DNA of 64,000 nt from CAWIMX01 sp963792785 (GCA_963792785.1 CAWBXO010000002.1:620001-684000), one strand, 5' to 3'; shown: positions 45,156 to 55,288, counted from the first letter of the stretch. Numbers and translations: made by a program. The notes: generated by a model from the sequence alone, not told the origin.

Positions 45156-46160
45156 ATGGATTCGAACCTTTCGCTGCAAATGATGCAAATGATGACAGGC
45201 GGCGTCGCCGCCCAGTCGATCGGCGTCGCCGCCGAACTGGGGATCGCCGATCAACTTCAGGGGGCCCCCCGGACGTCGGCACAACTGGCCACGGCGACCG
45301 GCGCCGATGGTGAAAAGCTCCATCGCCTTCTGCGCTTTCTTGCCAGCCTCGGCGTCTTCCAGCAGGGTGGGGACGGGGCGTGGAGCCTCACGCCGCTGGC
45401 CGAACTGCTTCGCTCCGACGGTCCTGGGTCGATGCGCGCCGGCGCCCGCATGTTCGGGCGAAGTTTAGGGCCCGCCGCAGCGCACCTGCTCGAGAACGTC
45501 CGCACGGGAACGTGCGCGTACAACTTCGCGTTCGGCAAGCCGATCTTCGAGGACCTCGCGGGCAAGCCGGAAGAGGCGGCGATCTTCGACGCGGCGATGA
45601 CGTCGGTTCACGGGGGCGAGACCGAAGCCGTGCTGGACGCCTACAAGTACGCCGGCGTGTCCGTGCTGGCCGATATCGGCGGCGGGAACGGCTCCGTGAT
45701 GATCGCCACGCTGCAGCGCTATCCCGCGATGCGCGGCATCGTCTACGATCAGGCGCACGTGCTCGAGCGAACGAGACAGCACGTGGAAGCGGCCGGCCTG
45801 GCCGACCGGTGCGACTTGCGGGGCGGCAGTTTCTTCGAGTCCGTCCCGGCCGGCGCCGACACCTACAGCATGCGCCACATCCTCCACGACTGGCAGGACG
45901 ATGCGTGCGTCACGATCCTCGGCCACATCCGCAAGGTGATTCCCGCGTCCGGGCGCGTGCTCGTGATCGAAACCGTCGTGCCCGAAGGCAACGCCCCGTC
46001 GCCGTCCAAGCTCTTCGACATGATCATGATGATCGGGCCTGACGGCCTGGAACGGACCGAGGCGCAGTTCGCCGCCATCTTCAAGGCGTCGGGGTTCAAG
46101 CTCGCCGGCATCACGCCGACCCAGTCGCCCGTCTCGGTGATCGAAGGGCGGCCTGCGTAG
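45156..46160 (+). CDS. O-methyltransferase (acetylserotonin/hydroxyneurosporene type)
   Basis: This 334-aa SAM enzyme has an N-terminal winged-helix dimerisation domain (GVAAELGIADQLQGAPRTSA ... LHRLLRFLASLGVF) and a C-terminal Rossmann domain with VLADIGGGNGSVMIA, the MRHILHDWQDDACVTILGHI segment with the catalytic His of plant-type O-methyltransferases, and LVIETVVPEGNAP. The substrate is likely a phenol or hydroxylated secondary metabolite; no biosynthetic genes adjoin. Divergent from the kinase gene with 64 bp between. Confidence 0.9.
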   Translation: MDSNLSLQMMQMMTGGVAAQSIGVAAELGIADQLQGAPRTSAQLATATGADGEKLHRLLRFLASLGVFQQGGDGAWSLTPLAELLRSDGPGSMRAGARMFGRSLGPAAAHLLENVRTGTCAYNFAFGKPIFEDLAGKPEEAAIFDAAMTSVHGGETEAVLDAYKYAGVSVLADIGGGNGSVMIATLQRYPAMRGIVYDQAHVLERTRQHVEAAGLADRCDLRGGSFFESVPAGADTYSMRHILHDWQDDACVTILGHIRKVIPASGRVLVIETVVPEGNAPSPSKLFDMIMMIGPDGLERTEAQFAAIFKASGFKLAGITPTQSPVSVIEGRPA

Positions 46161-46185
46161 GCCGCCTGCTCGACGGGAGCCGGCG

Positions 46186-47394
46186 CTACTTTCTGCGGTA
46201 CTTCCGCACGGTCCCGAGCCACTCGGACCCGTAGATATTCTTCGCGGCGTCGACGACGATGCCCTCGGTCATGCTCGAGACGCCGGGATACGGATACGGG
46301 CAGGGATCCGGAACGAAGGACTGAACGGACCCGTCCTTCGCGCTGCCGATGCGGATGCCGCGGCGCGCGCCCGCGTCGTAGCCGTAGCCTGAGGTCCCGA
46401 GCCCGGGCCGCCCCGTGTTCGTGCGGCCGTCGCGCGACTCCGAGTCCGCCACGTAGATCGTGTCGTCGCGGTCGATGTAGAACGCGCTCGGCCGGCCGAA
46501 CTGGTACCAGACCGCCTGGACGTTGCCGTCGGCGTCAAACACCTCGATCCGGTTGTTCTGGCGGTCGGCCACGAAGACGCGGCCCTGCGAGTCGATGTCC
46601 AGCTCGTGCGGCAGCTCGAACTCACCCGGCCCCATGCCCCGCCGACCCCACGCCTTGAGGAACTTGCCCGTTCGATCGAACTTGACGATGCGCGCGTTGC
46701 CCGTGACGGCCGTGCTGTGGCCGTCCGCGACGTAGATGTCGCCGTTCGGGGCGACCGCCACGTCCGTCGGCTGTTGAAAGTGATCCGGCCCCGATCCGGA
46801 TTCGCCGGCCGTGCCGAGGCGCAGGACGATCTCGCCCCTTGGATTGAACTTCAGCACCTGCTGGCCAACGCCGGGCGCCGTGCCCATGTCGGTCACCCAG
46901 ATGTTGCCCTCGCGATCGACGTCGAGCTTGTGCGGGCTGACGACGGTGCCGCGGCCGAAGCCGCGGAGGAACCTGCCCGATTGGTCGAACTGCACGATTG
47001 GATCGACCTGGTGATCGAGGCACGGCTGGCCGCCGGTGCCCCACACGCCGCAGCGCTCGGCCGCCCAGATCGTGCCGTCGGGCGCGATGTCGATGCCGAC
47101 GACCGAGCCCCACACGCGGCCGTCGGGCAGCCTGCCCCAATGCACACCGGGCTGATACGGGTTCGGCAGATCGTTGCGCGCCCCCAGCAGCGACACCGCC
47201 GGGAGCGCGATCGGATACTGGCCCGGCGGATAGATTCGCCCGCGCGCGGGCGGCGTGGACGGCGTGACCGGTTCGACGCCGCACGTGTCGGCCATCGGAC
47301 CGGGCGAGCCGCCCTGGGTCTGTGCTGAGGCCATCGCCAGCAGGCCGACGGCCAGGGCCGATGCCGCGAGAACGCCGAAGCCACTTCTGCGCAC
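46186..47394 (-). CDS. Secreted NHL-repeat beta-propeller protein
   Basis: The 402-aa protein has a signal peptide (GVLAASALAVGLLAMASAQ) and several NHL units: PTDVAVAPNGDIYVADG, LPHELDIDSQGRVFVADRQN and SAFYIDRDDTIYVADSESRD, implying a six-bladed propeller. Catalytic function has been shown for some NHL proteins (peptidylglycine lyase-like), but none is evident. Two Cys-containing segments (ERCGVWGTGGQPCLDHQVD) may form a disulfide. The hydrolase gene lies 13 bp upstream on the same strand, so the two are likely cotranscribed. Confidence 0.85.
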   Translation of the reverse strand: MRRSGFGVLAASALAVGLLAMASAQTQGGSPGPMADTCGVEPVTPSTPPARGRIYPPGQYPIALPAVSLLGARNDLPNPYQPGVHWGRLPDGRVWGSVVGIDIAPDGTIWAAERCGVWGTGGQPCLDHQVDPIVQFDQSGRFLRGFGRGTVVSPHKLDVDREGNIWVTDMGTAPGVGQQVLKFNPRGEIVLRLGTAGESGSGPDHFQQPTDVAVAPNGDIYVADGHSTAVTGNARIVKFDRTGKFLKAWGRRGMGPGEFELPHELDIDSQGRVFVADRQNNRIEVFDADGNVQAVWYQFGRPSAFYIDRDDTIYVADSESRDGRTNTGRPGLGTSGYGYDAGARRGIRIGSAKDGSVQSFVPDPCPYPYPGVSSMTEGIVVDAAKNIYGSEWLGTVRKYRRK

Positions 47395-47407
47395 TTCGGA
47401 CCTCCTA

Positions 47408-49472
47408 CTACTTCAACAGGCCGCTGGACTCCATGTCGCTCGTGATCTGCTTCAGCAGCCGCTCGGCGTCGTCGGGCAGCAGGAAACGCTGCTTGACGAG
47501 CTCGTCGGCCTGCACCTTTGCCGCCGCGTAGTACGCGGACAGGCTGGGATACCGTTCCTCGATCGATAGCCGCGGGTCTCCAGACGCGAGACGCTCGGCC
47601 TTCGTCTTCGCGAACGGCACGTAGCCGCCGGCGAGCCGCTGCTCGCGGCCTTTCAACGCGCCGGTTGGAATCGGATTCCAGCCCGTGTACGTGCCGAGCG
47701 GCATGCGCATCAGGAGCGACCGGATGCCGGCGATCTCGTTGCCGTCGGCGTCGACCCTGGGGACGAGCACGGGAACCGTGCGCTTCGCGCGGGGCGGCAC
47801 GTTGGCGATCACGCCGGAGGCGTCGTCGTAGCGGAACGCGGGACCGTAGTCGTAGTCGACCAGCGGGTTCACCACGCCATCGGGTCGCGGCGTGTTCGGG
47901 ATGGCGGGCCAGCCCATCGCCGCGGACGTGTCGGCCACGAGCGTGCCGTCGCTGACGCGCGGGTAGACGCTCGGCGGCGGGGCGGTGCCCTTGACGACCC
48001 AGTCGACGAGCGCCACGTACAGCGCGCGATCCGTTTCGCGCTCGGGATTCGGGTTCGTCGCCAGCGCGCCCGGCGTCGTGGACGCCTCACCCAGGGTGAA
48101 GCCGCCGCGCCCGCCGCCGTGCGGCGTGCCGGGATGGTAGTAGCGGCGGACATTTGTCGGGGAGCGGCAGGTCCTCCGTTCCCGTCGTGCCGGCGATGCC
48201 GACGCTGCCGCGGGTGTACCAGATCTCCGGGCCGCCGTAGGTCTCGGTGATCTTCGGGCACGTGTTCGTCGCGGTGCAGCGGTGGAGGATGCCCCATGCC
48301 GGCCGGCCGCGCACGCGGTCGACGTAGTCGCCCCACCAGAGCGGGCCTTCCGCGCCGGGGTCGTACAGCTCGGCGATGTCGCCGGGCTGGGCGAAGCGCA
48401 CGTTGAAACCGCCGAGCATGCCGGCGATGCGCGCGTTCAGGCCGTCCCACACGATTCGCCCGTGCTCATCCTGGTTGAAGCCGAGATTGAGGAACGCCTT
48501 CGCGAACCGTCCGGACTGCGAGACGCCCAGCGAGATCACGTGCGGTACGGCGCCGGCGATCGGGTTCGGTGTGCCCGTGGAGTCAGCCGACGCGTAGCGG
48601 AAGAACGACACGACGTCGCGCATGGCCGCCATGCCGACGCCGAGCACGTACGGGTCCTTCGCCGTGTAAACCAGCTCGTAGAGGCGATCCGGATCGAAGC
48701 CGTTCTTCAGACACATGCGTGCGGGATCCGGGGTGCCAGGGAACGGCTTCGTCCGGCAGTCGGCAAACGCCCAGTCGGCGCTCGCGATCGTGATGACGCC
48801 GCTCTTCACGCCGTCGGGCGTCTCGGAGATCGCGGATACGAGCATCGCCTTGGTGGTGTCGAGCGTGGCGGGCGTCCGGCCCCGGCCCGGTAAGCTTTGC
48901 GTGTTCGCGCCATCGTCCACGTTGACGAAGCGCGCCCACACGCGGCTCGTCACCGCCGACCCGTCGGCGTTCTTCGCGATTGGTACGTCGATCCCTTCCT
49001 GCCCGGGCCGGACCGACGCGATCGGCATGTCGCCCTGCCAGCCGCTCCACAGCAGGGCCTGGCCCATGCGATAGAGGAACCCGTCGCCGGGATCGCCGCC
49101 GACGCCAAAGGTGTTGGGCCCGCCGTGATTGCCGCGATTCACGATGTTGTAGAAGAGGACGCCGCTGGCCTTCGTCATGTCCACCGGCTTGCGCAGCGTG
49201 AACATCGTCCGGTACTCGACCATGCCGCGCGCGTTTCGCGGCGCGAGCTCGATGTCGGTGATCACCGCGTTGCGCGGATCGCGCGGGTCGATCTCGCCGT
49301 ACGCGATCCCCGTAATGTCTTCGTAGGAGCCGACCGTTCCGAAGGCCTGGCCGTTGAACGCCGGCTGGCGCGACGTGATGGTGATGCGAACGACCTCCGC
49401 GTGCAGCCGCGGCGCGACCGAGAGGCCGATGGCGAGTGCGACCGCCAGCGCGCCCGTTCTTCTGCTGATCAT
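47408..49472 (-). CDS. Secreted alpha/beta-hydrolase domain protein (PF20091-like), probable +1 frameshift
   Basis: The corrected product of about 687 aa has a signal peptide (GALAVALAIGLSVAPRLHA), then a domain with GYEDITGIAYGEIDPRDPRN-type sequence and a hydrolase core whose nucleophile elbow is LGVSQSGRFAKAFLNLGF, matching the large uncharacterised alpha/beta hydrolase family PF20091 (Abhydrolase_10). The frame breaks after EDLPLPD: removing one A from AAA (plus-strand TTT 48153-48155) yields NVRRYYHPGTPHGGGRGGFT and then the downstream frame VDWVVKGTAPPPSVYP up to 47408. The NHL gene follows. Confidence 0.8.
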
Positions 49473-49535
49473 GCCCCCTCCACTCTAGTCAGACGGTCCT
49501 CAGCTTAACGGATCTGTCACGGCGTCGCGGCCGAC

Positions 49536-50015
49536 ATGATCCCCGTGTGCTCGCCCTCTGGGCGGGGCAACGCCGTCCTGGGAGAGGAGGGACTGTACCT
49601 CGCGGATCCACACGTGCTCGCCAATCCGGCGGCGGCTCTTCTGGCGGGGCTACAGCAGAAGCATGTGCCGGCTCGTGTGACTGCGGCCTTGCCTTGGCTG
49701 CATGTCACCTTTGTCGACCTGGACTGGGACTGGCTGCTCGATCAGGCCAAACGATCGAACGTGCAGAATCGACTCGGATACCTTGTGACCCTCGCTCACG
49801 AGGTTGCTCAAAAGCGCGGAGAGTCAGCCGTCGTGACTCGGCTCCTCGACGCCGAACACCAGCTTGAGGAAGCCCGACTCGCCAAGGAAGACACGCTTGG
49901 GCGCGCGTTGACCGACGCAGAACGGCGCCACCTCCGCGAGCGTCGACCACAGGCCGCTGCGCATTGGAATCTGCTGACCGGTCTTCGCGCAAAAGATCTG
50001 CGCTATGGTTTCTGA
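49536..50015 (+). CDS. Hypothetical protein, possibly the C-terminal half of a larger regulator
   Basis: This 159-aa frame has an interior that looks genuinely coding: ALLAGLQQKHVPARVTAALP, WLHVTFVDLDWDWLLDQAKR, NRLGYLVTLAHEVAQKRGES and ALTDAERRHLRERRPQAAAH. The pattern of helices resembles the C-terminal part of helix-turn-helix regulators or antitoxins of unknown class, but no DNA-binding domain is seen and the first 20 residues look non-coding, so it may be a truncated remnant. Start uncertain. It lies alone between two minus-strand genes. Confidence 0.5.
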   Translation: MIPVCSPSGRGNAVLGEEGLYLADPHVLANPAAALLAGLQQKHVPARVTAALPWLHVTFVDLDWDWLLDQAKRSNVQNRLGYLVTLAHEVAQKRGESAVVTRLLDAEHQLEEARLAKEDTLGRALTDAERRHLRERRPQAAAHWNLLTGLRAKDLRYGF

Positions 50016-50091
50016 TCGCGTGCCCGGGGCGTGGCGGTCGTTCCTCGCCGACATCGATGTGGCAAGTCCCTGACGCGAAGGGACGTCATCT

Positions 50092-52524
50092 TCAATCGGC
50101 GCGCAGCGAGTCCCAGGGCTGGGCGCGCAACGCCGCGCGGGCGGGCGCGAGGCTGGCGGCGATCGCCGTCGCGGCGAGCGCCAGCGCCGCGGCGGCGAAG
50201 GCGAGCGGATCGGCCGGCGCGACGCCGAAGAGCCAGGCTGCGCTCAACCTGGCCACCACGTAGGCCGCGGGAACGCCGAACGCGAGGCCGGCGATGACCG
50301 CGGCGACTCCGTCGCCGAGGACGAGCCGCACCACGTTCACCGGTGCGGCGCCGAGCGCGACGCGCAGCGCGAGCTCGCGCCGCCGCCCGGCGAGGGTGAA
50401 CGCCGCCACGCCGTACAGACCGACGCCGGCGAGCAGCGCGGCAACGAGCCCGAGGGTGATGCCGAGCGCGGCGACCATCCGGAATGGAAACAGCATCACG
50501 TCGAGGACGTCGTGCACCGTGCCGCTGTCGAACACCGCGACACGCGAATCGATCGCTTCCACGTCTTCGCGCAGCACACCCAGCGCGCGAACGGGCCCGT
50601 CGTCGACGCGCGCGACGACGCGCAGGAGTGCGGTATGCGTGGCGAGCGGTCGATAGACGAACGGCGCGGGCGTTTCTCCCAGCGACTGCACCTTCACGTC
50701 ACCGGCGACGCCGACCACGTCCAACCATGGCGCCTGCCCATCGAGGCCGAGACGCAGCCGCTGCCCGATCGGGTCGGTGCCGGGCCAGAAGCGCCGGGCC
50801 GTCTCCGCGCTGACGATCGCCACCGGCGCGTCGCCGTGCATGTCGCCGGCCGCGAACGGCCGGCCGCGGACGATCGGGATCCCGAGGGCGGCGAAGTACC
50901 CGACGCCGACGTGGCCCATCTGCGCCGCGGCCGCGCCGGCGGATCCGTTCACCTCGGGCGTCAGGGTTGCCGACTGCGAGCCGTACAGATCGAGGGGGAT
51001 GCGATCGGTGACGGCGACAGCGCGTACGCCCGGCTCGGACCCGACCCGCGCGGCCAGGGCGTCGTAGAACGCCGCGGCCCGTGCCTCGTCGTAGCCGCTC
51101 AGCCCCAGGTTGAGCGCGACGAACGCGCCCCGTCCAAGGTCGAAGCCGGGGTCGACGTCTCCCGCGCGGCTCACGCTGTGGGCAAAAAGCGCGGCCACCA
51201 GCAGAAGCACGAACGACACCGCGACCTGCGGCACGAGCAGCGACTGCCGGACGCCCCACCGGCGACGCCCCGCCGGTGACTCGAGGCTGCCGCGAAGGGC
51301 CGGCAGGACCTCCGTTCGCGACGATCGCACGGCGGGCAGCAGTCCCATCAGCAGCGCCGTGACGACGACTAGTCCCGCCGTGTAGGCGATCACGCGGCCG
51401 TCGACTGCGACGTCGAACGACAGCGGCACGGGCAGCGGCGGCTTGATGGCCACGATGAACGCGGCGATGCGGTTCGCGAGCAGCACGGCCAATGCGCCGC
51501 CGGCGGCCGCGAGCATCGCGCTCTCGACGAGCATCTGGCGGACGATGCGCGCGCGACCGGCGCCGAGAGCAAGGCGCACGGCGATTTCACCGCGGCGGCT
51601 CGACGCGCGCGCCAGGAGCAGGCCGGCCAGATTCGCGCACACCACGAGCAGCAGGAGCGCCGCGGCCGCCAGCAGGACGATCGCCGCCGGGCGGATGACG
51701 CGGTCGACGTCCGGGTTGATCACCACCGATGCGCCCGGAACGAGGAGCAGGCGGCGGCCGGTGTTCGTGTCCGGATGGTCCTGCTCGAGCGTCCGGCCGA
51801 TCGTGGTCACCACCGCCTCGGCCTGGCTCATGGTGACGCCGTCGGCAAGGCGCGCCTTGACGAACAGGAACCGCTCGTTGCGGTTTCCGGGACGGCTGTC
51901 GCGGATGTGACCCATCATCATCGTCGGCACCCAGAGGTCCGCCGAGAAGCCGCGAACGAGCATGCCGGTGAATTCGCGCGGCGCCACGCCGACGATCCGG
52001 TACGGTCGGCCGTTGAGCATCACCGACTGTCCCACCGCCGACGGGTCGCCCCCGAAGCGGCGCTGCCAGAAGCCGTGTCCGAGCACGGCGACCGGATCGG
52101 CGTCGGGCGTGCGGTCTTCCTCGGGACGGAATCCGCGCCCGACGATCGGCGTGACCCCGAGGACCTGAAAGAAGTTGCCGGTGACCAGTTCGCCGAAAAC
52201 CGGCTCGGCGCGCGTGCCGCGAGTGACGGTGCCCATGAACCCGGTGTAGCCGGCGACGCCGTCGAAGACGGGCACCGAGGTCGCGAGATCGCGGTAGTCG
52301 GGGTAGGACAGCGCCGTGTACGACGAGCCATCGGCCCGGGACGTGTAGACGTTGGCGAGACGGCCGGCGTCGTGAACGGGCAGGGGCCGCAGGAGCACGG
52401 CGTCGACCAGGCTGAAGAACGCCGCGTTGGCGGCCAGACCCAGGCCGAGCGTCACGATCGCCGTCGCGGCATACCCCGGACGCCGCCGGAAGAATCGTAG
52501 GCTGTCGCGAATGTCCTGTCGCAT
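50092..52524 (-). CDS. ADOP/MacB-like ABC transporter permease
   Basis: The 810-aa protein consists of two FtsX-type permease domains in tandem, each with an N-terminal helix and a periplasmic MacB_PCD region. The opening MRQDIRDSLRFFRRRPGYAA is typical of the acidobacterial duplicated orphan permeases (ADOP), and conserved pairs LSYPDYRDLA and RFWPGTDPIGQRL mark the MacB periplasmic domains. Eight membrane helices are predicted by eye. No ATP-binding partner adjoins, as usual for the family. The ATG at 52524 is used; the longer frame to 52620 extends into a hydrolase remnant. Confidence 0.92.
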   Translation of the reverse strand: MRQDIRDSLRFFRRRPGYAATAIVTLGLGLAANAAFFSLVDAVLLRPLPVHDAGRLANVYTSRADGSSYTALSYPDYRDLATSVPVFDGVAGYTGFMGTVTRGTRAEPVFGELVTGNFFQVLGVTPIVGRGFRPEEDRTPDADPVAVLGHGFWQRRFGGDPSAVGQSVMLNGRPYRIVGVAPREFTGMLVRGFSADLWVPTMMMGHIRDSRPGNRNERFLFVKARLADGVTMSQAEAVVTTIGRTLEQDHPDTNTGRRLLLVPGASVVINPDVDRVIRPAAIVLLAAAALLLLVVCANLAGLLLARASSRRGEIAVRLALGAGRARIVRQMLVESAMLAAAGGALAVLLANRIAAFIVAIKPPLPVPLSFDVAVDGRVIAYTAGLVVVTALLMGLLPAVRSSRTEVLPALRGSLESPAGRRRWGVRQSLLVPQVAVSFVLLLVAALFAHSVSRAGDVDPGFDLGRGAFVALNLGLSGYDEARAAAFYDALAARVGSEPGVRAVAVTDRIPLDLYGSQSATLTPEVNGSAGAAAAQMGHVGVGYFAALGIPIVRGRPFAAGDMHGDAPVAIVSAETARRFWPGTDPIGQRLRLGLDGQAPWLDVVGVAGDVKVQSLGETPAPFVYRPLATHTALLRVVARVDDGPVRALGVLREDVEAIDSRVAVFDSGTVHDVLDVMLFPFRMVAALGITLGLVAALLAGVGLYGVAAFTLAGRRRELALRVALGAAPVNVVRLVLGDGVAAVIAGLAFGVPAAYVVARLSAAWLFGVAPADPLAFAAAALALAATAIAASLAPARAALRAQPWDSLRAD

Positions 52525-52615
52525 GGCATGTCCCGAGCGTGGGATGCTCGTCACTACGAGGCGGCGCCCCCGGGTGTTCCGGCCCACCGGGCGCGCTGTG
52601 CGGGGGCGGCCGATA

Positions 52616-52678
52616 ATCACCGCGTTGCGGAGATCGCGCGGGTCGATCTCGCCGTAGGCGATGCCCGTGATGTCCTCG
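52616..52678 (-). pseudogene. Short remnant of a PF20091-type hydrolase gene
   Basis: Read on the minus strand this encodes NEDITGIAYGEIDPRDLRNA, nearly the same as YEDITGIAYGEIDPRDPRNA in the intact hydrolase. The DNA is about 90% identical to 49261-49323. Flanking sequence does not match, so only about 65 bp of a second gene copy remains upstream of the permease gene. Confidence 0.7.
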
Positions 52679-52705
52679 TTAGTACAGACGGCCCTCGCCC
52701 GCTTT

Positions 52706-53281
52706 CTACCGAGTGCGCACGGCGTGAATGGTCATCATGGTCTCGAACTTGCCCGGTGTGAGCTCGAGCGAGTCGATCTCGGAGAATGAGTCTGGTTTTA
52801 TATCCCTGAAGGTGACACGCGAGGTGACGAGCTTGCCATCGGGTCCCTTTTCGGGCTCGTCGATGATGAGTTCGTCACCGTTCCAGTTGATCACCAGCGC
52901 CTCGACGGCCTCTTTCGGGTCGCAAATGCTCTTGCCTTGATTGTTGCAGTCCATTGCATGCAGCTTGTTCTGGTTGCCATCCCACCAGATAACGCCGAGG
53001 AGCGACATGTCGACCGGACCAACCTTCCATGACTCTTCGGAGAGCAGGGTCTTCCCGCCCACTGCTGCTCGCCAGGTCTCCTCACCCTTACCTTCGGTGC
53101 CAGGCGGCAGCCCGGAGGCAGATTCGAAGTTCACGCTGAGCGTCCAGCGACCGCTGAATGACTGGATCAGGTCGGGCAGTGGAGAGACGGTTGCCGCTGC
53201 CGGCGGCACTGACTGCGCGCCACTGGCAGCGGCGCAGACGAGGCAAACGAGCGGCAGGATGACGGCGATCGATCTATTCAT
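52706..53281 (-). CDS. Secreted hypothetical protein
   Basis: This 191-aa product has a signal peptide (MNRSIAVILPLVCLVCAAAS) and a beta-rich domain that contains SFSGRWTLSVNFESASGLPP, KTLLSEESWKVGPVDMSLLG and VIWWDGNQNKLHAMDCNNQG, resembling the DUF1579 family of lipocalin-like secreted proteins. It is somewhat less GC-rich than neighbouring genes. The start at 53281 fits the signal peptide; a longer frame (to 53308) has no support. Function unknown. Confidence 0.65.
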   Translation of the reverse strand: MNRSIAVILPLVCLVCAAASGAQSVPPAAATVSPLPDLIQSFSGRWTLSVNFESASGLPPGTEGKGEETWRAAVGGKTLLSEESWKVGPVDMSLLGVIWWDGNQNKLHAMDCNNQGKSICDPKEAVEALVINWNGDELIIDEPEKGPDGKLVTSRVTFRDIKPDSFSEIDSLELTPGKFETMMTIHAVRTR

Positions 53282-53406
53282 GGCGGATACCCCCCATACA
53301 GTGTCCAACGTGCACGACGAACTCCACGTAGCTTACCTCCAACCCCTTCACTGATTTGCAGCGCCTTCGCCATCACATCGCGCTGTACGCGATCACGCAC
53401 TGACGC

Positions 53407-53958
53407 CTACATGCCCCCCAGCGGTAGTCGCACGCCGACCATGAATCGGAAGGCGTTCTCGCCGCCGCCCTGGTAGTACACACGCCGGTAGCCGACCTGA
53501 CCGAAGAGATAGCCGCGGCGAAGCTGTTCGAGGGGCACGTTCACGCCGCCGTCGAGCCCCAACAACCCGTCGGTGGTGCTGAACCCCTGCGACGACCCGC
53601 GCTGTACGCCGAACGTTACCTGGCCGTACAGTCGAGCCGCCGCTGTCAGCAGGTTGGCTCGAACACCGCCGTCGAACGTCACCTGATTCTCGGTGAACGT
53701 CGCCTCCGAGTGCCGCGCCCAGCCGAATTCGCCGACGACGTCGACCAAATGGTTCACGAGGAGAGGCACCGCCCCGTCGACGTTGAAGCCGAGGGGATAG
53801 TTGAGGCCGCCGTTCTCGGTGCTGAAATGGACGACCTGGTACGCGAGGCCAATCGCGGGCCTCTCTTCCGGACCGGCCTGTGCCGACGCCGGGCCGGCGC
53901 CAAAACTGATGAGCAGCCCCGCCAGGAACCCGATACGAGCAATGCGAACTCTAGCCAT
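53407..53958 (-). CDS. Outer-membrane beta-barrel protein
   Basis: The 183-aa product has a signal peptide (ARIGFLAGLLISFGAGPASA) and alternating hydrophobic strands (AIGLAYQVVHFSTENGGLNY, VGEFGWARHSEATF, RLYGQVTFGVQR, YLFGQVGYRRVYYQGG, FRFMVGVRLPLGGM), characteristic of an 8-stranded OmpA/OmpX-like barrel. It lacks a peptidoglycan-binding domain. A GGAGGT ribosome site supports the ATG at 53958. Role unknown; comparable proteins are adhesins or small porins. Confidence 0.75.
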   Translation of the reverse strand: MARVRIARIGFLAGLLISFGAGPASAQAGPEERPAIGLAYQVVHFSTENGGLNYPLGFNVDGAVPLLVNHLVDVVGEFGWARHSEATFTENQVTFDGGVRANLLTAAARLYGQVTFGVQRGSSQGFSTTDGLLGLDGGVNVPLEQLRRGYLFGQVGYRRVYYQGGGENAFRFMVGVRLPLGGM

Positions 53959-54152
53959 GTCGACCTCCGGGTCGAAAAGAACGTGATCTGCAAGCCGACT
54001 GCCATAATGCTCGATCCAAAAACTGATCGGCCAATCTCGATTCCGGTATCGGGCTCCCCTGTGCGCTCGACCAGAGTGAGCCGCCGCGTGCACATGCGTG
54101 CTCGAAGACCACGCCGTCCCCTGGCATGGAAGCTGCGAGCCGGGTACCCAAG

Positions 54153-55214
54153 ATGACGACTGGGAACCATTCGCCAGCCTCCCCGCCGTCCGCCGCGCCG
54201 CCACGCCCGCCCGTCACTGTAGGCACCAAACTTCGAGAGGCCCGGGAACGCCAGGGCGTGTCGCTCCAGCAGGTCGCTCAGTCCACGAAGGTGTCGATCG
54301 GCATGCTCCAGGCGCTCGAACGCGACGATGCGTCGAGGTTGCCGGGTGGCGTCTTCGCGCGCGGGTTCGTGCAATCGTACGCGGCCGCCGTCGGGCTCGA
54401 CCCGGCCGTCACGCTCGCGGAGTTCGTCGAGCAGTCTCCCCTGGGTTCGGTGAAGGACGGGTATCCGCCCGCGACCCGGGTCGAGAAGATCGAGCGCCCC
54501 CAGGGTCAACAAGTCGCGATCAGAATCCATCCACGGAAAGGGCTGGCGGTCGCGCGGCTGGCCGTGGTCGTCGCGCTCGTCGTCGGCCTTGCCGCCTACC
54601 TGGCGACGACGAAGCGATGGCCGTGGGCTGTGAGTCACAGCAGCGCCCAGGCTGCGCAACCGAGCCTCATCGACAGCGGGGTCGTGACCACTCCTCCCGA
54701 CATCACGCCTCAGGCATCGCCGGTTGGGGATGCATCCGAGCCGGCCGGCACGCTGCCTGACCCTGTGGCGGCGCCGAAACCGGCGCCGGTGAACTTCGAG
54801 CCTGGTCCGTCGGCTGGCCCGGCTGCGCCAGCAGAAACGCCCGCCGGCGCCACCGCCCGCGCGGCGGTCGATCCTTCGATCGACGCAGGGGCAGCTGCCC
54901 CGCCCGTCCCCGATCCGCCAGCGGTCAAGTCGCTGGACGTGGTGCTGTCGGCAACGAATCCGAGCTGGGTGATTGTGACGCTCGACGGCCAGAAGATCCT
55001 CAGCCGGATGTTCGAGGTCGGCGACAAGGAACTGCTCGAAGTCCGCCGTGAACTCATCGTGACGGCGGCCGACGCCGCCGCTATCGTGATGACGCTCAAC
55101 GGCGCCCCCGCCCGGGCGCTCGGGGCCTCGCACCAGACCGTCACCGCGCACATCGACCGTACGAATTATCGGACGTACCTGCGTCCGGACGGACCATCCC
55201 CCGACACGCCATAG
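54153..55214 (+). CDS. RodZ-like HTH membrane protein
   Basis: This 353-aa protein has an N-terminal Pro-rich linker, a Cro/C1-type helix-turn-helix (GTKLREARERQGVSLQQVAQ, then GMLQALERDDASRLPGGVFARG, about residues 25-95), one membrane helix (AVARLAVVVALVVGLAAYLA, near 140), a long Ala/Pro spacer and a C-terminal DUF4115-like beta domain (SWVIVTLDGQKILSRMFEVG). This is the RodZ/HTH_25 architecture linked to MreB and cell shape, although MreB genes are not nearby. Start 54153 (MTTGNHS) is chosen; 54126 is possible. Confidence 0.85.
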   Translation: MTTGNHSPASPPSAAPPRPPVTVGTKLREARERQGVSLQQVAQSTKVSIGMLQALERDDASRLPGGVFARGFVQSYAAAVGLDPAVTLAEFVEQSPLGSVKDGYPPATRVEKIERPQGQQVAIRIHPRKGLAVARLAVVVALVVGLAAYLATTKRWPWAVSHSSAQAAQPSLIDSGVVTTPPDITPQASPVGDASEPAGTLPDPVAAPKPAPVNFEPGPSAGPAAPAETPAGATARAAVDPSIDAGAAAPPVPDPPAVKSLDVVLSATNPSWVIVTLDGQKILSRMFEVGDKELLEVRRELIVTAADAAAIVMTLNGAPARALGASHQTVTAHIDRTNYRTYLRPDGPSPDTP

Positions 55215-55288
55215 CCCTTCTCCATCGCGGTCGGGCTCGCCCGGGTTCTTTCGGGGCCCGGCCGATCGCGGGTGCTATAGTCAGGACT

